Under the pieces are notes generated by a model. The model ran no database searches, had not been told where the DNA came from, and saw nothing but the letters and a program-made list of their open reading frames with translations. DNA of 64,000 nucleotides, from positions 868,001-932,000 of the forward strand of contig QXEO01001135.1 of NCBI GenBank assembly GCA_007115705.1, written 5' to 3'. A program made the translations under genes and the position numbers. Each line of letters opens with the position of its first letter. The stretch's first letter is position 1. The DNA comes from Dactylis glomerata. Taxonomy: Eukaryota > Streptophyta > Magnoliopsida > Poales > Poaceae. This document shows, piece by piece, positions 1-10,973 of the stretch.

Positions 1-3000
1 ATATCTTTTGGACCTGCGATTTCTTTTGCATATGCCCCAGGTTATATCCAAACTTTCTTTAGTTGAACACTTTTTGATTTGAGCAACATAAAAGCCCTCA
101 AAAATTCGACCTTTGTCACCTGTTCTGTTTTGACAGATTTCTGCCAATATTTGTGTTTGCCGCTTTATCGCTTTCTTTTGAGTTCTTTTGATGATGGAAC
201 TCTTGGAGAAGTTGCTACAGTAGTATATGCTTTATATGTGGTGATTTTGAGTTGAAACCTGAAGCAAAGAGAGGTTGATTATATGTTATGCCTACACTAA
301 TGTTGCTAATAGAATTGTGTTTAGTTTTGTATGAAGGAAGTTTTCAAGTGTAGGGATTGGAGAATGATGAGATGAGTTGAAGAATGGACAAAAGCTCAAG
401 CTTGGGGATGCCCATGCATCACCCCAAGAAATATCCAAGAAGTACAAGCGTCAAAGCTTGGGTATGCCCCCGAGGCACCCCTTCTTCATCGGCAAAAATC
501 AGGTCACCTTTCAAGCCACTATATTTTTATTGCTTCATGCACTATATGTTTTTCTTGGAGCGTCAGTTGTTTTAGTTTTCTTTGTTAGTTTGTTTTGTTT
601 GCTGCAATAAATGGTTGGACCCCAACAAATTTCCTTTGGAGGAGATGTACTCGTTTTCATTTGCAAAGAACACTCCGTTTTTCATTCTTACAATTTCACC
701 GAGTGTTCTTCTTTTTCTGCTACTGCTTTTAGTTTTCGTTTTTGCCTTGATTTGCGTTCAGACCTTGTCATATCTTTTCATCAAGGTGTATTTTTGCCTC
801 TGATCTTTATTGGTTTTCATCAAAAGAGGTGTCTATAAAAATTTCAAATGGTGTTGGAAAAGAGAAAAAGCTTTATGCAAAATAGTGGTACAAGAAGGAG
901 CTTGTGTAGACTGCGGCTTAGGCTTTTTCATGTCATGCTTGATGTCTTTTTGATAGTATGCTTAGTGGTTTTTCTGTAGCATGACTTGTCTCAAATAACT
1001 GAGATTGCTTAATAAGCCTTTGAAAAAATCATGCGTTGTTTTTATTGTATGGAAGCATTATTTTGGTTTTCTCCTTGATGCTTTATTTGGGTTGACTTGG
1101 CGCATGCTCACACATGTTAGACTCTTACAAAGTCGCCAATAGCCTCTATGATCATTTAGTTTTTGACTTTTGATGCCATCTTATGCTTCTTTTAATGTCG
1201 CTTTGTCGCTTTGCATGATTATGGCCATTATTACTCTCTTAGTTGGTCGCTCCCAATCTTTTGCTAGCCCTCGCCTTGTACTGAGTATGAGCTCTACTCG
1301 TGCATCCAACTCCTAAAAGCCAAAGTTTTCCAAAGTGTCCACCATACATACCTACTAGCAATTTGCTATTCCAAGTAAATTTGACTTGCTTTTATTTTCT
1401 CCTCAAATTAAACTCTTACCAGTATTATGCAAAATTCGGTCAGTAAAGCTCTCACGAACCGGAAGGCACACTTTACTTTTTCCTGTTCTTAAAAATTTGA
1501 CATTGTGGTCTCTTATGTTGAGTTGTTCTGCTTGCAAGTTGTAAGTTGGAGACTAGCCCAGCCATGCAGTCATGGGCAAGCTTTCAACATTGCACTTCTT
1601 ATTTGAGTTGATATCGTGATCTTTTGTTTATGGATGCCCGCGGTGTGAAATGAATTGGGAATCTTGTGGGGATCATGGAGTTTGTATATGTGTTAGGGAA
1701 ACGCCGGGCCGCTAATCTAAGCCATGCATAATTCATAGTGGAAATTTGCAGCATACCCATGGTGAACATTCGACGATGCATCTCACAATAAAAAGCTAAA
1801 CAAATGGCAAATAAAAGAGATGTCGAGGTGTTCATTGTCTTCTTGTCCTATCATTTTGATGTGGGCTTGTTCCATGTCATCGGGCACGGAGGTACCCCAT
1901 TAGTGGTTCTCAATGATATGCATATATTTACAATGACAGGAGCCTTGCTTGGGACTCTAAGTAAAGTAGCATGAGGTTTGGGTACTCGTATTCACGGGGC
2001 ACGAGGTTTTCAACTTATGATTTGTCAAGCATATGCATCATAATTGTTCTCGCATTAACTTTAACCATTCAAGATGCTTATGATGGGGGCAATGAGAGCT
2101 CAAAGCCGGTAAGTACCATAATTTTTGAAGGTTATAAAACTTGCAATCACTGCTTCCCTCTGCGAAGGGCCTTTCTTCTACTTTTATGTTGAGTCACCAC
2201 CTTCTATATTTATGCACCATTAAGAGAGCATAGTTGTCATTCTTAGTATAATGTGCATTGTACCAAAGTTTTCATTGATTGATTCATATTGATTGGTTTC
2301 ACTTGTTTCTTAAATTATTTGTATCTAGTCGCCCTTTTAAACTTGAAGGTGTCCTATGCATTTATGTTTTGCTCTCTTTGAAGGACAAGCTGAAAACCAT
2401 TTGTATGTTTTTCCTTATGATTTGAACACATGTTTGACTTTCATTGTTTCATTTTCATGATCTTTTGTTTGTATTCATTTGCATGTTTACAACATGGTTG
2501 CTGAGTTTCTTATTGTCAAGATTATATCTTCATGCCCATGTTTTAAGTTCTTATGATCCCATCTCACAAATGCTTACATATATGATCAAGATTGTGTAGG
2601 TGCATGTCACCTCAAAAATTATTCTTTTGTTATCACTTACCTACTCGAGGACGAGCAGGAGTTAAGCTTGGGGATGCTTGATATGTCTCCAACGTATCTA
2701 TAATTTTTGATGCTCCATGCTTGTTTTTACACCATTTGCGTAATGTTTCGTTACACTTCGTGGCACTTTTATGCATTTTCTGGAACTAACCTACTAACGA
2801 GTTGCCACAGTGCCAGTTCCCTGTTTTCTGCTGTTTTTGTGTTTCAGAAGTGATACACAGGAAATATTCTCGGAATTGGACGAAACAAGTTCCTGAAGTC
2901 TTATTTTACCCGGAAGCTTCCAGAGATCCGAAGAGGAGTAGGAGGGGGGCCATAGGGGCCCCACACACCAGGCCGGCGCGGCCAGGGCCTAGGCCGCGCC

Positions 3001-3001
3001 A
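1..3001 (+). mobile_element. 3' part of a Ty3/gypsy LTR retrotransposon (5' part outside the window)
   Basis: The window opens inside the non-coding stretch between pol and the 3' LTR. No RT, RNase H or integrase can be read here. The same stretch recurs on the minus strand at about 14250-15700: peptides such as GQKLKLGDAH (near 383 and near 15275) and the segment around 1080-1330 match in reverse complement. The element ends in a polypurine stretch (AAGCTTGGGGATGCT, about 2664-2678) followed at once by an LTR starting TGATATGTCTCC. The LTR is cut at about 3001, where unrelated RNase H coding sequence starts. The superfamily is inferred from the gag-protease of the minus-strand copy. Confidence 0.8.
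2679..3001 (+). repeat. Truncated 3' LTR, TGATACGTCTC family
   Basis: It begins with TG right after the purine tract and matches, in reverse complement, the LTR ends at 9246, 19782 and 46329. Shared words include CTATAATTTTTGATGCTCCA and CTAACCTA. Only the first 320 bp or so are present. The sequence stops in the GC-rich part (CGCGGCC) before the TATA region seen in the other copies. The 3' boundary is good to about 5 bp, because the join shares GCC with the next element. Confidence 0.8.
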
Positions 3002-3002
3002 G

Positions 3003-4641
3003 CCAGGTATGAGCTCATGCTTCACGGTATGAAGATGGCCAAAGCATGTGAAGCAACTCGACTAAAAATATTTGGGGACTCAAATCTTGTGGTCCAGCAA
3101 GTGATGAACCGTTGTGACGCCGTTAGCGATAACATGACAGCATACCGAAATTTATACTACTACCTGGAAGGAATTTTTGACAGATGCGAAGTCTCACATA
3201 TCAGCAGAGCCAGCAACGAAGAAGCTAATAATCTAGCAAACATCAGGTCCCAATGCTTGCCCGTACCACCAGGAGTATTTTGGGAGGAAATCATCGAGAG
3301 ATCAATAAAAGGCAGCAAAACTTCGAGTCCAGGAGAAGGCTCAGGGGCTAGCAAATCAGGAACGGAGAGCACAGCACAACCAGAGGAGGTCATGATGATT
3401 GAAGAAACTTGGATGCAGTCATACTTAGCATACATGATGAACAAAACACTACCCGGAGATACAGTTGAAGCACGTAGGATAATACGATGATCCAAAGCTT
3501 TTGTCGTACTACAAGGAAAGTTGTACAAGAAAAGCAAAACCAGCATAATACAGCGATGCATCACCCCTCAGGAAGGGCAAGTCATATTAAAAGACATTCA
3601 CGCGGGAATCTGCGGCCATCATGCCAGTAGCTGAGCCATAGCAGCCAAAGCTTTTTGTGCAGGATTCTACTGGTTGACAGCAATCGAAGATGCAAAAGAC
3701 ATCGTCCGAAGATGTGAGGCTTGCCAAAGATTTGCATCCCGACCACACGCACCAGCAGCATAACTCCAGCCAATACCACTGTCGTGGCCCTTTGCACAAT
3801 GGGGTTTGGACATGGTAGGGAAATTGCACAAGTCATGGCCAGGAGGACATGTCTATATGTTGGTAGGAGTCGATAAATTCACCAAATGGGTAGAGGCAGC
3901 CCCAGTAACAACTCAGGATTCCACAGCAGCAATCAACTTCATCAAGTCAGTAGTATTTTGCTTTGGAGTACCGCACAGCATCATCACAGATAACGGCATG
4001 AACTTCACGTCCAAGTAATTCAACAATTATTGTGAGAGCATGGGGTTCAAATTGAAGTTTGCATCTGTTGCACATCCAAAGACAAACGGGCAAGTCGAAA
4101 AAGCAAACGGCCTAATATGCAACGAAATAAAGAAGAGGTTACTAGCACCACTGGAGAAAGCCAAGCACGCTTGGGTAGATGAGTTACCCTCCGTGCTCTG
4201 GAGTTTAAGAACTACGCCTAATGCAGCTACTCAAGAGACACCTTTCTTTCTAGTCCATGGCGCAGAAGCCGTGCTTCCAGTCGAAATTACTCATGAAGCC
4301 CCTAGAATTGCGGCTTACGACGAAATGACTTCTATTGAGGCACTTCAAGATGACGTCGACGCACTCGACGAAGAAAGAGATGTAGCACTAGCCAGAGCTA
4401 CACAATATCAGTAAAGTCTGCGAAATTATCACAGTACTCGAGTTCGCCCCTGCTCCTTCGTAGTGGGAGATCTAGTTTTGTGACTCAAGCAGGATGGCCA
4501 TGGCAAGTTAGAATCACCATGGGTAGGACCCTATATAGTGACAGAAGTCATACCAGGAGGATCGTATCGGCTGCAAGATAAGAAGACAGGAAAAGATGAA
4601 AGCAACCTGTGGAACCAGAGCAGCTTTGGCGTTTTTACGCA
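3003..4641 (+). pseudogene. RNase H-integrase part of gypsy pol, interrupted by stop codons
   Basis: The reading frame that begins ARYELMLHGMKMA matches an RNase H C-terminal half (FGDSNLVVQQV, then HISRASNEEANNLA). The integrase zinc region follows at about 3550-3740 (HAGICGHH, then CEACQRF). The catalytic core is at 3780-4130: D in GLDMVG, D in TDNGMNF, E in GQVEKANG. A post-core segment ends near 4641. Six in-frame stops interrupt one unchanged frame: 3488, 3632, 3761, 4016, 4412 and 4481. One frameshift near 4610 precedes the end. In the living element this region degrades the RNA strand and inserts the cDNA. Here it is dead. Confidence 0.85.
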
Positions 4642-5091
4642 TAGAAGGCATCACCAGCAAGAATCTACATCGGCAAGCATAAAAACTTTTGAGTTATCAC
4701 CCTCTAAACCCAGAACACGAGGCCATAGGTCGGGTTTCTTGGGTCGATTTTATGATATGTAAAAGTATGTCAACATTTTCCGCTCGGGGGCTCTGACCCT
4801 CGAGTCGTTATAAACATCATGAGTATTATTGAGGCCATGCTATCATGTCTTCTCAGGAGTTATTATAGAGTTATCCACAATAAAAATTGGACAAAAAAGG
4901 ATACAGAGAAGGTACGACCAGCACATACATAAAACACGCATCGATACTTGAGTAAAACACCTCGGAACACTACCTGTTCCCTTGGTCTTTCAACAAGTAC
5001 GATAACATAAGCATTGTTCACGACAAATATTTATTACATAAAGGGGACCAAAGTGCATGGCAAAAGGGTTACATCAAAGAGCAGACAACTT

Positions 5092-5685
5092 CTACTGAAA
5101 ATGCACTTTGGCTTCATACTTCCTCTGGCACTGTGTCCCATCGAAGATCTTCACGTCAAACTTCAACGTACCACAATGGTAGTTGAAGACCATGAAAAAA
5201 CCTTGATGCAATTGATGATCCTCTGCAAATTGGGGCCAGTCGCCCCTGAAGTATATCTCGCCACGGCCGTCGTAGCACACCTCCACTTCATATGGAGTTC
5301 ATCCTCCAGATTCTTCATGGAGGATAGCTTCACGGAGCTCGCGCCCATCCATGAATTTAGTAAACTTCAAAGGAACACGTTGTTGCTCACAGCATTGAGC
5401 ACTAGTGATAACAAAGAAGGAGAACGGATTGATAGGAGGAGGAGGAGAAGAAGCATTGTGTCGTGCAGCAGGCGCCTCCACAGCTTGTCGACCAAGAGAA
5501 GAAGAAGACTTTGGTTGATTCTTACTCCCTAATGGATGGCCGGCACGTCACTTCATCAGCACGGCAAATGATGAAGCCACCATGGAAATATTCTTGGGCT
5601 TGTTTCTGCTGCCGTGAGGGTGACCACACCCACGCTTCTCCACCATGGCGCCGATGTCCAGATCAATAACACCAGCGTATGCCAT
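5092..5685 (-). pseudogene. Antisense ORF with two AT-hook-like motifs and a B3 DNA-binding domain
   Basis: Read on the minus strand from the ATG at 5685, one frame runs 197 codons with stops at codon 46 (5548-5550) and codon 129 (5299-5301). Residues 18-31 (KRGCGHP then GSRNKPK) and 47-59 (RAGHP then GSKNQPK) resemble extended AT-hooks. Residues about 90-195 fit a plant B3 domain: FSFFVITSAQ, RVPLKF, VEVCYDGRGEIYF, DWPQFAEDH, FFMVFNY, FDVKIFD. B3 and AT-hook proteins bind DNA in the nucleus. The ORF lies between integrase and the 3' LTR, opposite to the element's own genes. It is either a captured host gene or an element accessory gene. Neither stop is likely to be tolerated. Confidence 0.7.
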
Positions 5686-5860
5686 CGGAAGATCCGCTAA
5701 TAGATTGGCATTGCAAGAGCGGAAGAAACCCTAAGCAAGATTTGAGGGGTGAAGATGATACGGCGGAGGAGATCTGCAGTACAGGAATTAGGGTTTTCCC
5801 CGGTGAAACAAAGGGCCCTTACTTATAAGTTACCCTTAGTAGGCCTTTGCAAACTAAAGG
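5686..5860 (-). promoter_or_regulatory. Possible antisense promoter and leader for the B3 ORF
   Basis: Upstream of the ATG at 5685 the minus strand holds a TATA-like AACTTATAAGTAAGG (about 5819-5833). A leader of about 135 nt follows, with AAACCCTAATTCC and AGGGTTTC motifs typical of plant 5' untranslated regions. No expression evidence is available, and this is sequence resemblance only. Confidence 0.4.
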
Positions 5861-5989
5861 TCCAACGAGATCACGGGCCTTAAGTATTCCATCAAAAGCA
5901 ATGGAAGAAGAAGGATTCAATAAAGTACAAAAAGAAAAGTTGTTCAAAAGAGATATTTGAGTGTATAACAGGCTGCAAGCACCCCCTTA

Positions 5990-6262
5990 TAGCCTCGGGG
6001 GCTACTACCATCGGGAGCGCTAGTCATGCACCCGACAAAATTAACAAAAAAAATAACAAAGACTGGAAGATGAGATGACAGTATGCTTGAGCCTATACTT
6101 GAAAAACTTTCGACTATAGCCTTGGGGCCTACTACCATCGGGAGCACTGGTCGTGCACCCGATGACAATAGAAAACATCGGTTACTGATCGGCACAGTCA
6201 TCGACTTCATTGTCGACAAGCTTAACTCAAAGTGGTTTCAGTACCATCGGGAGAGATTTGCG
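5990..6262 (+). repeat. Diverged tandem repeat with CTACTACCATCGGGAGC motif
   Basis: The word CTACTACCATCGGGAGC followed by GTCRTGCACCCGA occurs at about 6000-6043 and again near 6127-6161. A third partial copy (AGTACCATCGGGAGAG) is near 6239. The first two copies are about 125 bp apart. Each starts with a purine tract like the one that precedes the 3' LTR at 6805-6819. Confidence 0.7.
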
Positions 6263-6819
6263 ACTAGTTGAAAAAACAACTCGAATTTTTTTGACATTGA
6301 AACAGTCAAACAAGGCTGAAATAATTAAAATTATGATTCTTGAGTTGCGTCATCGCGAAAAAACATGAATGCCGTGATTATAACAGATCATGAAGGTAAG
6401 ACCCCAGGATTCATCCTGTGTGGCCTAGTATACGCACCTGAATGCGCTCTCCTAGTAATTTTCCATATCTGCGATACGAAGAAAAATACGGTGGACGCAC
6501 TAGGTACCCTGAGAATTACTGGAAACCTTTCTTTGTAAGTCCTAAATGCAGCAACAGATTGGGTTAGACCAGGTACCAGACTGAAGTCCAGGGGCTTGAG
6601 TCTAAAGTAGGTAGCAAGTTTTTGCTCCGGTAGTTAACTAGTTTCCTGATCCATCAGAGATACCAGACTTGTTTGCAAAAATCCCCTTGAGAAACAAAAC
6701 AATATAAATCATCTAAGAGAATACAAGAAAAAGAAGAAGTCGAAGATTGATGAAGTCAAAGATCTGAAGATTTGAGATTCAACCTGAATCTACAATTCTG
6801 GTAGAATCTCGGGGGCTAC

Positions 6820-7162
6820 TGACAAGGGTATAGCTAATAGAGCCTGTTATCTTTGTACCCCTGAGGCTCGTTAAGATAGGCCCAATCATAGGCATAATCG
6901 AAATACGAGTTGATATCGTATATGGACACTGTAATTTGTATTGAACCCGACCGGATCTTGAGACCTGGCCACCTATATATAGGGTCCAGGAGAGGCCGGC
7001 CAGGGACAGATTGAGATTGAGCTAATTGAGTATCACGCTTATTCTCGATACACGCATAATCACGCCTTGTTTGACTGATCTCTACCTTCGAGTTCATCCG
7101 ACGCCCTCTTTCCCTGATCCTAAGTCCTTCATCTAGAACATTTGTCGAGTTAACCCTCGTCA
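6820..7162 (+). repeat. 3' LTR of the Tat/Athila-like element
   Basis: It is 343 bp, from TGACAAGGGT to ACCCTCGTCA, which are near-perfect inverted termini. A polypurine tract (TCTCGGGGGCTAC) ends directly before it. A TATA box (CCTATATATAGGG) lies at about 6970-6984. The five bases after it (ATGAG) would be the target duplication, but the 5' partner is lost. Confidence 0.85.
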
Positions 7163-7812
7163 ATGAGTGTGCTCACCACGGAGCATTGTTTTGGTATGCT
7201 AACAGATCTTTGTATGGAACTGCAATACAAAAGCCCTGGTATTGTACAATTTCTGTTGCAAGGAGGCGATTTGCTAATGTGACTTCATGCATACGCCCTT
7301 TGCCGCCTTCGCTCGACTCCTGTATCTTTGTTCTTTGCCTAAACTTTCTTGATGAGGCTGACCATGCAACACAACGCCAATTTTGTAGCCTCACGTCACG
7401 CGGATGCTTTATTGGGCCGCTCCCGGTGTGTGCCTGCGGGGTGTTCCACAGAAGGTTAATACTGCACAGTAGGTGGGGGAGAGGCCAATTGGTGTTGTAT
7501 GAGTCATTCTGTGGCTTGACAAGATGTTCCTCCTTTGCATATCGTTTGCATATCCTGAACACCTATTACGTTGTGTGACTGTTATTTGTAACATCACTTC
7601 GAGTAACGGAATGTTGTTTCTAATTCAGGCCCCTTTAGCTTTCGATTCTCCATTTGTAAATCCACATACGCTGATATTCCCCAATGACAGTCTTAAGGTG
7701 TTCTCTAAATTGGCATATCTTTCATATTTTGATATTTTTAATTGGTCTGAACCAATTTGAGGTAAATAATGAGGGATGAGTTTGTTATTTTTCAACTGCC
7801 TTTGGTGCTCAT
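7163..7812. other. Unassigned sequence between two retroelements
   Basis: An open frame at 7186-7578 (+) gives 130 residues that I do not recognise, and an overlapping antisense frame is equally long. No conserved motif is visible. The stretch resumes at 9252 once the solo LTR is removed. It may be pre-insertion intergenic DNA or a decayed gene. Confidence 0.4.
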
Positions 7813-9246
7813 TGATGTCTACGCATGCTTCTATCCTTGTAGACAGTGTTGGGCCTCCAAGTGCAGAGGTTTGTAGAACAGCAGCAAGTTTCCCTTAAGT
7901 GGATCACCCAAGGTTTATCGAACTCAGGGAGGAAGAGCTCAAAGCTATCCCTCTCAAGCAACCGTGCAATTACGATACAGAAAGTCTCTTATGTCCCCAA
8001 CACACCCAATACACTTGTCAGATGTATAGGTGCACTAGTTCGGTGAAGAGATAGTGAAATACAAGTAGTAGTGATGATTATAAGTAGTAAATGTAATCTA
8101 AAATAAATATCGCTGCGAGCAAACATGTAACAAAACTGAAAGGAAACGGTGTGCAAAGCTTGGAAACAAGGCCTAGGGATCATACTTTCACTAGTGGACA
8201 CACTCTCAACAAATATAACATAATTGAACCAATAGATACTATCATCAATATGCAACTCAAAATAATTCTCCAATGGAAAATGAACACTAATCATGTGTAG
8301 GGCTACGAAGCACTCCTCAAAGTTCGTATTTCCCCAAACTAGATTGTCCCACACTGTCACCGTGAACGCACTAGATGGTTCCAACAAACACCAACATTTC
8401 ATAGAGACATTAACCAAAAAGATACACATGATGCGCGCACTGTCACCGTCACACCATGATACAAGGTATCTCCGTAGATTACAAATATAAAGCACTGGAG
8501 TAGCATAATATCTAAATAATAACATCTACCAATTCAACTAGATACAAAGCTCACAATCACATAAATATCACATCATGGGAGAGAGAGGTGAACCACATAG
8601 CTACTGGTAGAGCCCTTAGCCCCGGGGGAGAACTACTCCCTCCTCATCATAGGAGACAGCAACGGCGATGGAGATGACGGTGAGGTCGATGGAAACGGTG
8701 GAGACGGCGATGGAGACCAATGGAGATGGCTCCGGGGGCACTTCCCCATCCCGGCAGGGTGCCGGAACAGAGACTTTTGTCCCCCGAAATTTGTCAGCGG
8801 TGGCGGCGGAGCTGCAGAACTGATTTGGAAAAAACGCCGATTCCTTTAGGGTTTTCCGTCGGGAGGCTTTTTATAGGCGAAGGGGCGTCGTCAGGAGGTG
8901 ACCAGGGTGGTCACACAATAGGTGGGCGCGGCTAGGGGCTGGGCCGCGCCCCCCTATTGTGTGGGCAGCCCCTGGCCCCCCTCCGGCTCTCATTCGGTCT
9001 TCGGTACTCTTCCGGGAAAAATAAGACTTCTGGAACTTGTTTCGTCCAATTCCAAGAATATTTCCTGTGTAGCTTTTCTGAAACACAAAAATAGCAGAAA
9101 ATAGGGAACTGGCACTGTGGCATCTTGTCAATAGGTTAGTTCCGGAAATCGCATAAAAACTTCACGAAGTGTAACGAAACACAAGGCAAATGGTGTAAAA
9201 ACAAGCATGGAGCATCAAAAATTATAGATACGTTTGAGACGTATCA
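7813..9246 (-). mobile_element. Solo LTR of the TGATACGTCTC gypsy family
   Basis: On the minus strand the LTR runs from TGATACGTCTC (9246) to GTAGACATCA (7813), and both ends fit the family. It is flanked by a perfect 5-bp duplication CTCAT (7808-7812 and 9247-9251). No internal retroelement sequence adjoins it, so it is a solo LTR left by recombination between two LTRs. A TATA box (CGCCTATAAAAAGCC on the minus strand) lies at about 8866-8880. Confidence 0.9.
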
Positions 9247-9251
9247 CTCAT

Positions 9252-9598
9252 TGTCCAATTTTTCACGTAGCTTTGGTGCACTACAACTGACAGACATACA
9301 GGCAAAATCTCCAGCCCGGACGCCCCATCGTCTCTGCTTCCTCAGCCTGCTGTCCTCCTCTCCCGTCACAAGTAAGTTCGGATCTGATGTTCTTTTATTT
9401 GGATGATCAATTTATTGTTTTGTAGGATTAAAAGTGTAAAGAATTTTGGGAATTTAAATATAAGCTTAATTTAGTTCATACTTTGTAAATTGATGCACCA
9501 TTACTTCCAAACTTCCTATCTTTTGTTTTCTTTTTTGAATACTTCAACACTGGAGTATATTAGTAGGTGCATGCATGTATTAGTTGATGCTGTATATC
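9252..9598. other. Unassigned stretch after the solo LTR
   Basis: Before the LTR inserted, this was continuous with 7163-7812. It contains CACAAGTAAGTTCGG near 9367, which looks like a splice donor after a CT-rich leader-like segment. There is no convincing open frame. Confidence 0.3.
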
Positions 9599-9608
9599 AG
9601 ATGTGAAC

Positions 9609-10139
9609 CTCCTCTTGCCCTTCTCCTAGCCGGCCGTGGCGGCGAGGGAGAGAAGGACAGACTGAGCAGCGCCTCTGAGGTGGGTCAACAGCTTGTTTCT
9701 GCTACAGCTACAATCGCATCCACGGTGGTCCTTGGGCGACCACCGATCTTTGCCATTCATCGGCTTCGTCGAAGAGTTCATTAGCGGGGGATGCAAGACG
9801 ATGACCGTCTCCCTGCTTCTGCCTCGCGACCATCTTCGACTTCTTCCTCCAGAACTGGAGGTCCTTCTTCGACTTCGGGGTGGCATCCATCACCTCCCTC
9901 ATGCCAAGTGGCTTCTTCCCTGGCGGTGAGGTCACAGGCGGCCGTTCTTGGACTCGACGCATCGGCGGTGACCGAGGACCTGATCGTGTTTTCATGAATC
10001 TTTTCAGGTTCCTATGTGCTTATTTCTAGGACCAACTTGTAATTTCTTATTTCTTCTGGGTCCGCGATGTAATCTGGTCTGTAACCGCAATATATTAATG
10101 CAGCACCGAGGCCCTCTGGGCCTTTCCCGTTTAAAGAAA
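9609..10139 (+). mobile_element. Short retro-insertion with 10-bp target duplication (5'-truncated LINE or retrocopy)
   Basis: The 531-bp insert lies between direct repeats AGATGTGAAC (9599-9608 and 10140-10149). It ends in an A-rich tail (TTTAAAGAAA) after a 3'-UTR-like segment with AATATATTAATGCAGC. This is the pattern left by LINE reverse transcription. The GC-rich body (9620-9990) has open frames on both strands, and I recognise none. It could be a truncated LINE 3' end or a retrocopy of a host transcript mobilised by one. Confidence 0.6.
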
Positions 10140-10149
10140 AGATGTGAAC

Positions 10150-10970
10150 TATGAAGTGTCTGCTATAAAAGTTTTTTTTTGAAACGGGGGCAAAAGAATT
10201 GTCCCAATCTATTGATAAAAAAGAAGAGAATTTTCCAGTTTATTAACAGAAAACCGGGCAAAAAAAGTTATCTCCCTGGTATCTCAGATAGTTTTCATTT
10301 AGAACTGACTTACCAAACCATTTTGTAGCTGAATTTGTCTTGCTTGAGTGTGCCGTGAGAGATCTACTTTTGCTAGAATTTTGTTACTTACTATAATTAT
10401 TTGTTTTTATTTCTCAAAATTGAAGCTAAATTCTAATTTTCACACAAATCAAACTTTGTAGATCAACAAACTTCTTGATTAACTGGACCAGCAATAGTTA
10501 AGTCATGTTGGTCCATCTTTCCTTTTTGCAAAAATGGTACCATTTGGTTTTCTTTCAGACTCTATATGATACTTTGCTACCATTTTTTACCTCTGAAGCA
10601 AGACATTTGATGACGATTATTGCATATATGAATGCTCAGGTTGACTATTCGGTGAACATTCAAGTGAGTTCTTTTGGCTATATTGTCCTGTCCAAAGGAT
10701 TGTTTTATAAAATTGTCCTTGCCTTTTAGGGATGTTGATTTGCCCCTTCCTCAATAAAGAAGTACCCGGCCCTGTGCAAAAAAAAGGAAGCTAAGGTATG
10801 TTTTTCTTAGTCCCAGTGATAAGTTGTTTGTGTACCAAGATCCAGCGTTGTTTTTGTTAGCTGCAAACATGCATTACATAAAAATGCATCTGACCTTGTT
10901 TCTTTTGAGAGTTGAGACTGAATGCATTGTCTACATTCCAGTTTAGGTAGTGCAATAGTCTGGCGGGCTC
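10150..10970. other. Gene-free stretch with retroelement debris
   Basis: AT-rich sequence. Near 10170-10225 a T-run followed by GAAACGGGGGCAAAAG looks like the reverse complement of a LINE/SINE 3' end. Near 10745-10790 there is another short A-run end (GTGCAAAAAAAAGG). There are no supported genes. Confidence 0.4.
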
Positions 10971-10973
10971 TAA

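Larger units (their letters stand above)
3003..7162 (+). mobile_element. 5'-truncated Tat/Athila-like Ty3/gypsy retrotransposon
   Basis: In order there are an RNase H of the kind placed before integrase in Tat/Athila-type elements, integrase with zinc-binding and DDE core regions, a long 3' non-coding part with an antisense reading frame (5092-5685), repeated CTCGGGGGCTACT motifs, and a 343-bp 3' LTR. The gag, protease and RT regions and the 5' LTR are missing because the element is cut at about 3002, where a foreign LTR is attached. The Tat/Athila assignment rests on domain style and the antisense ORF and is an inference. Confidence 0.75.

Noticed and set aside
7186..7578. 130-residue plus-strand ORF
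   Set aside because: No recognisable domain, an equally long antisense frame, and no splice or promoter context.
9620..9995. Overlapping ORFs in the retro-insertion as a host gene
   Set aside because: Several frames on both strands are open because of GC bias, and no domain is visible.
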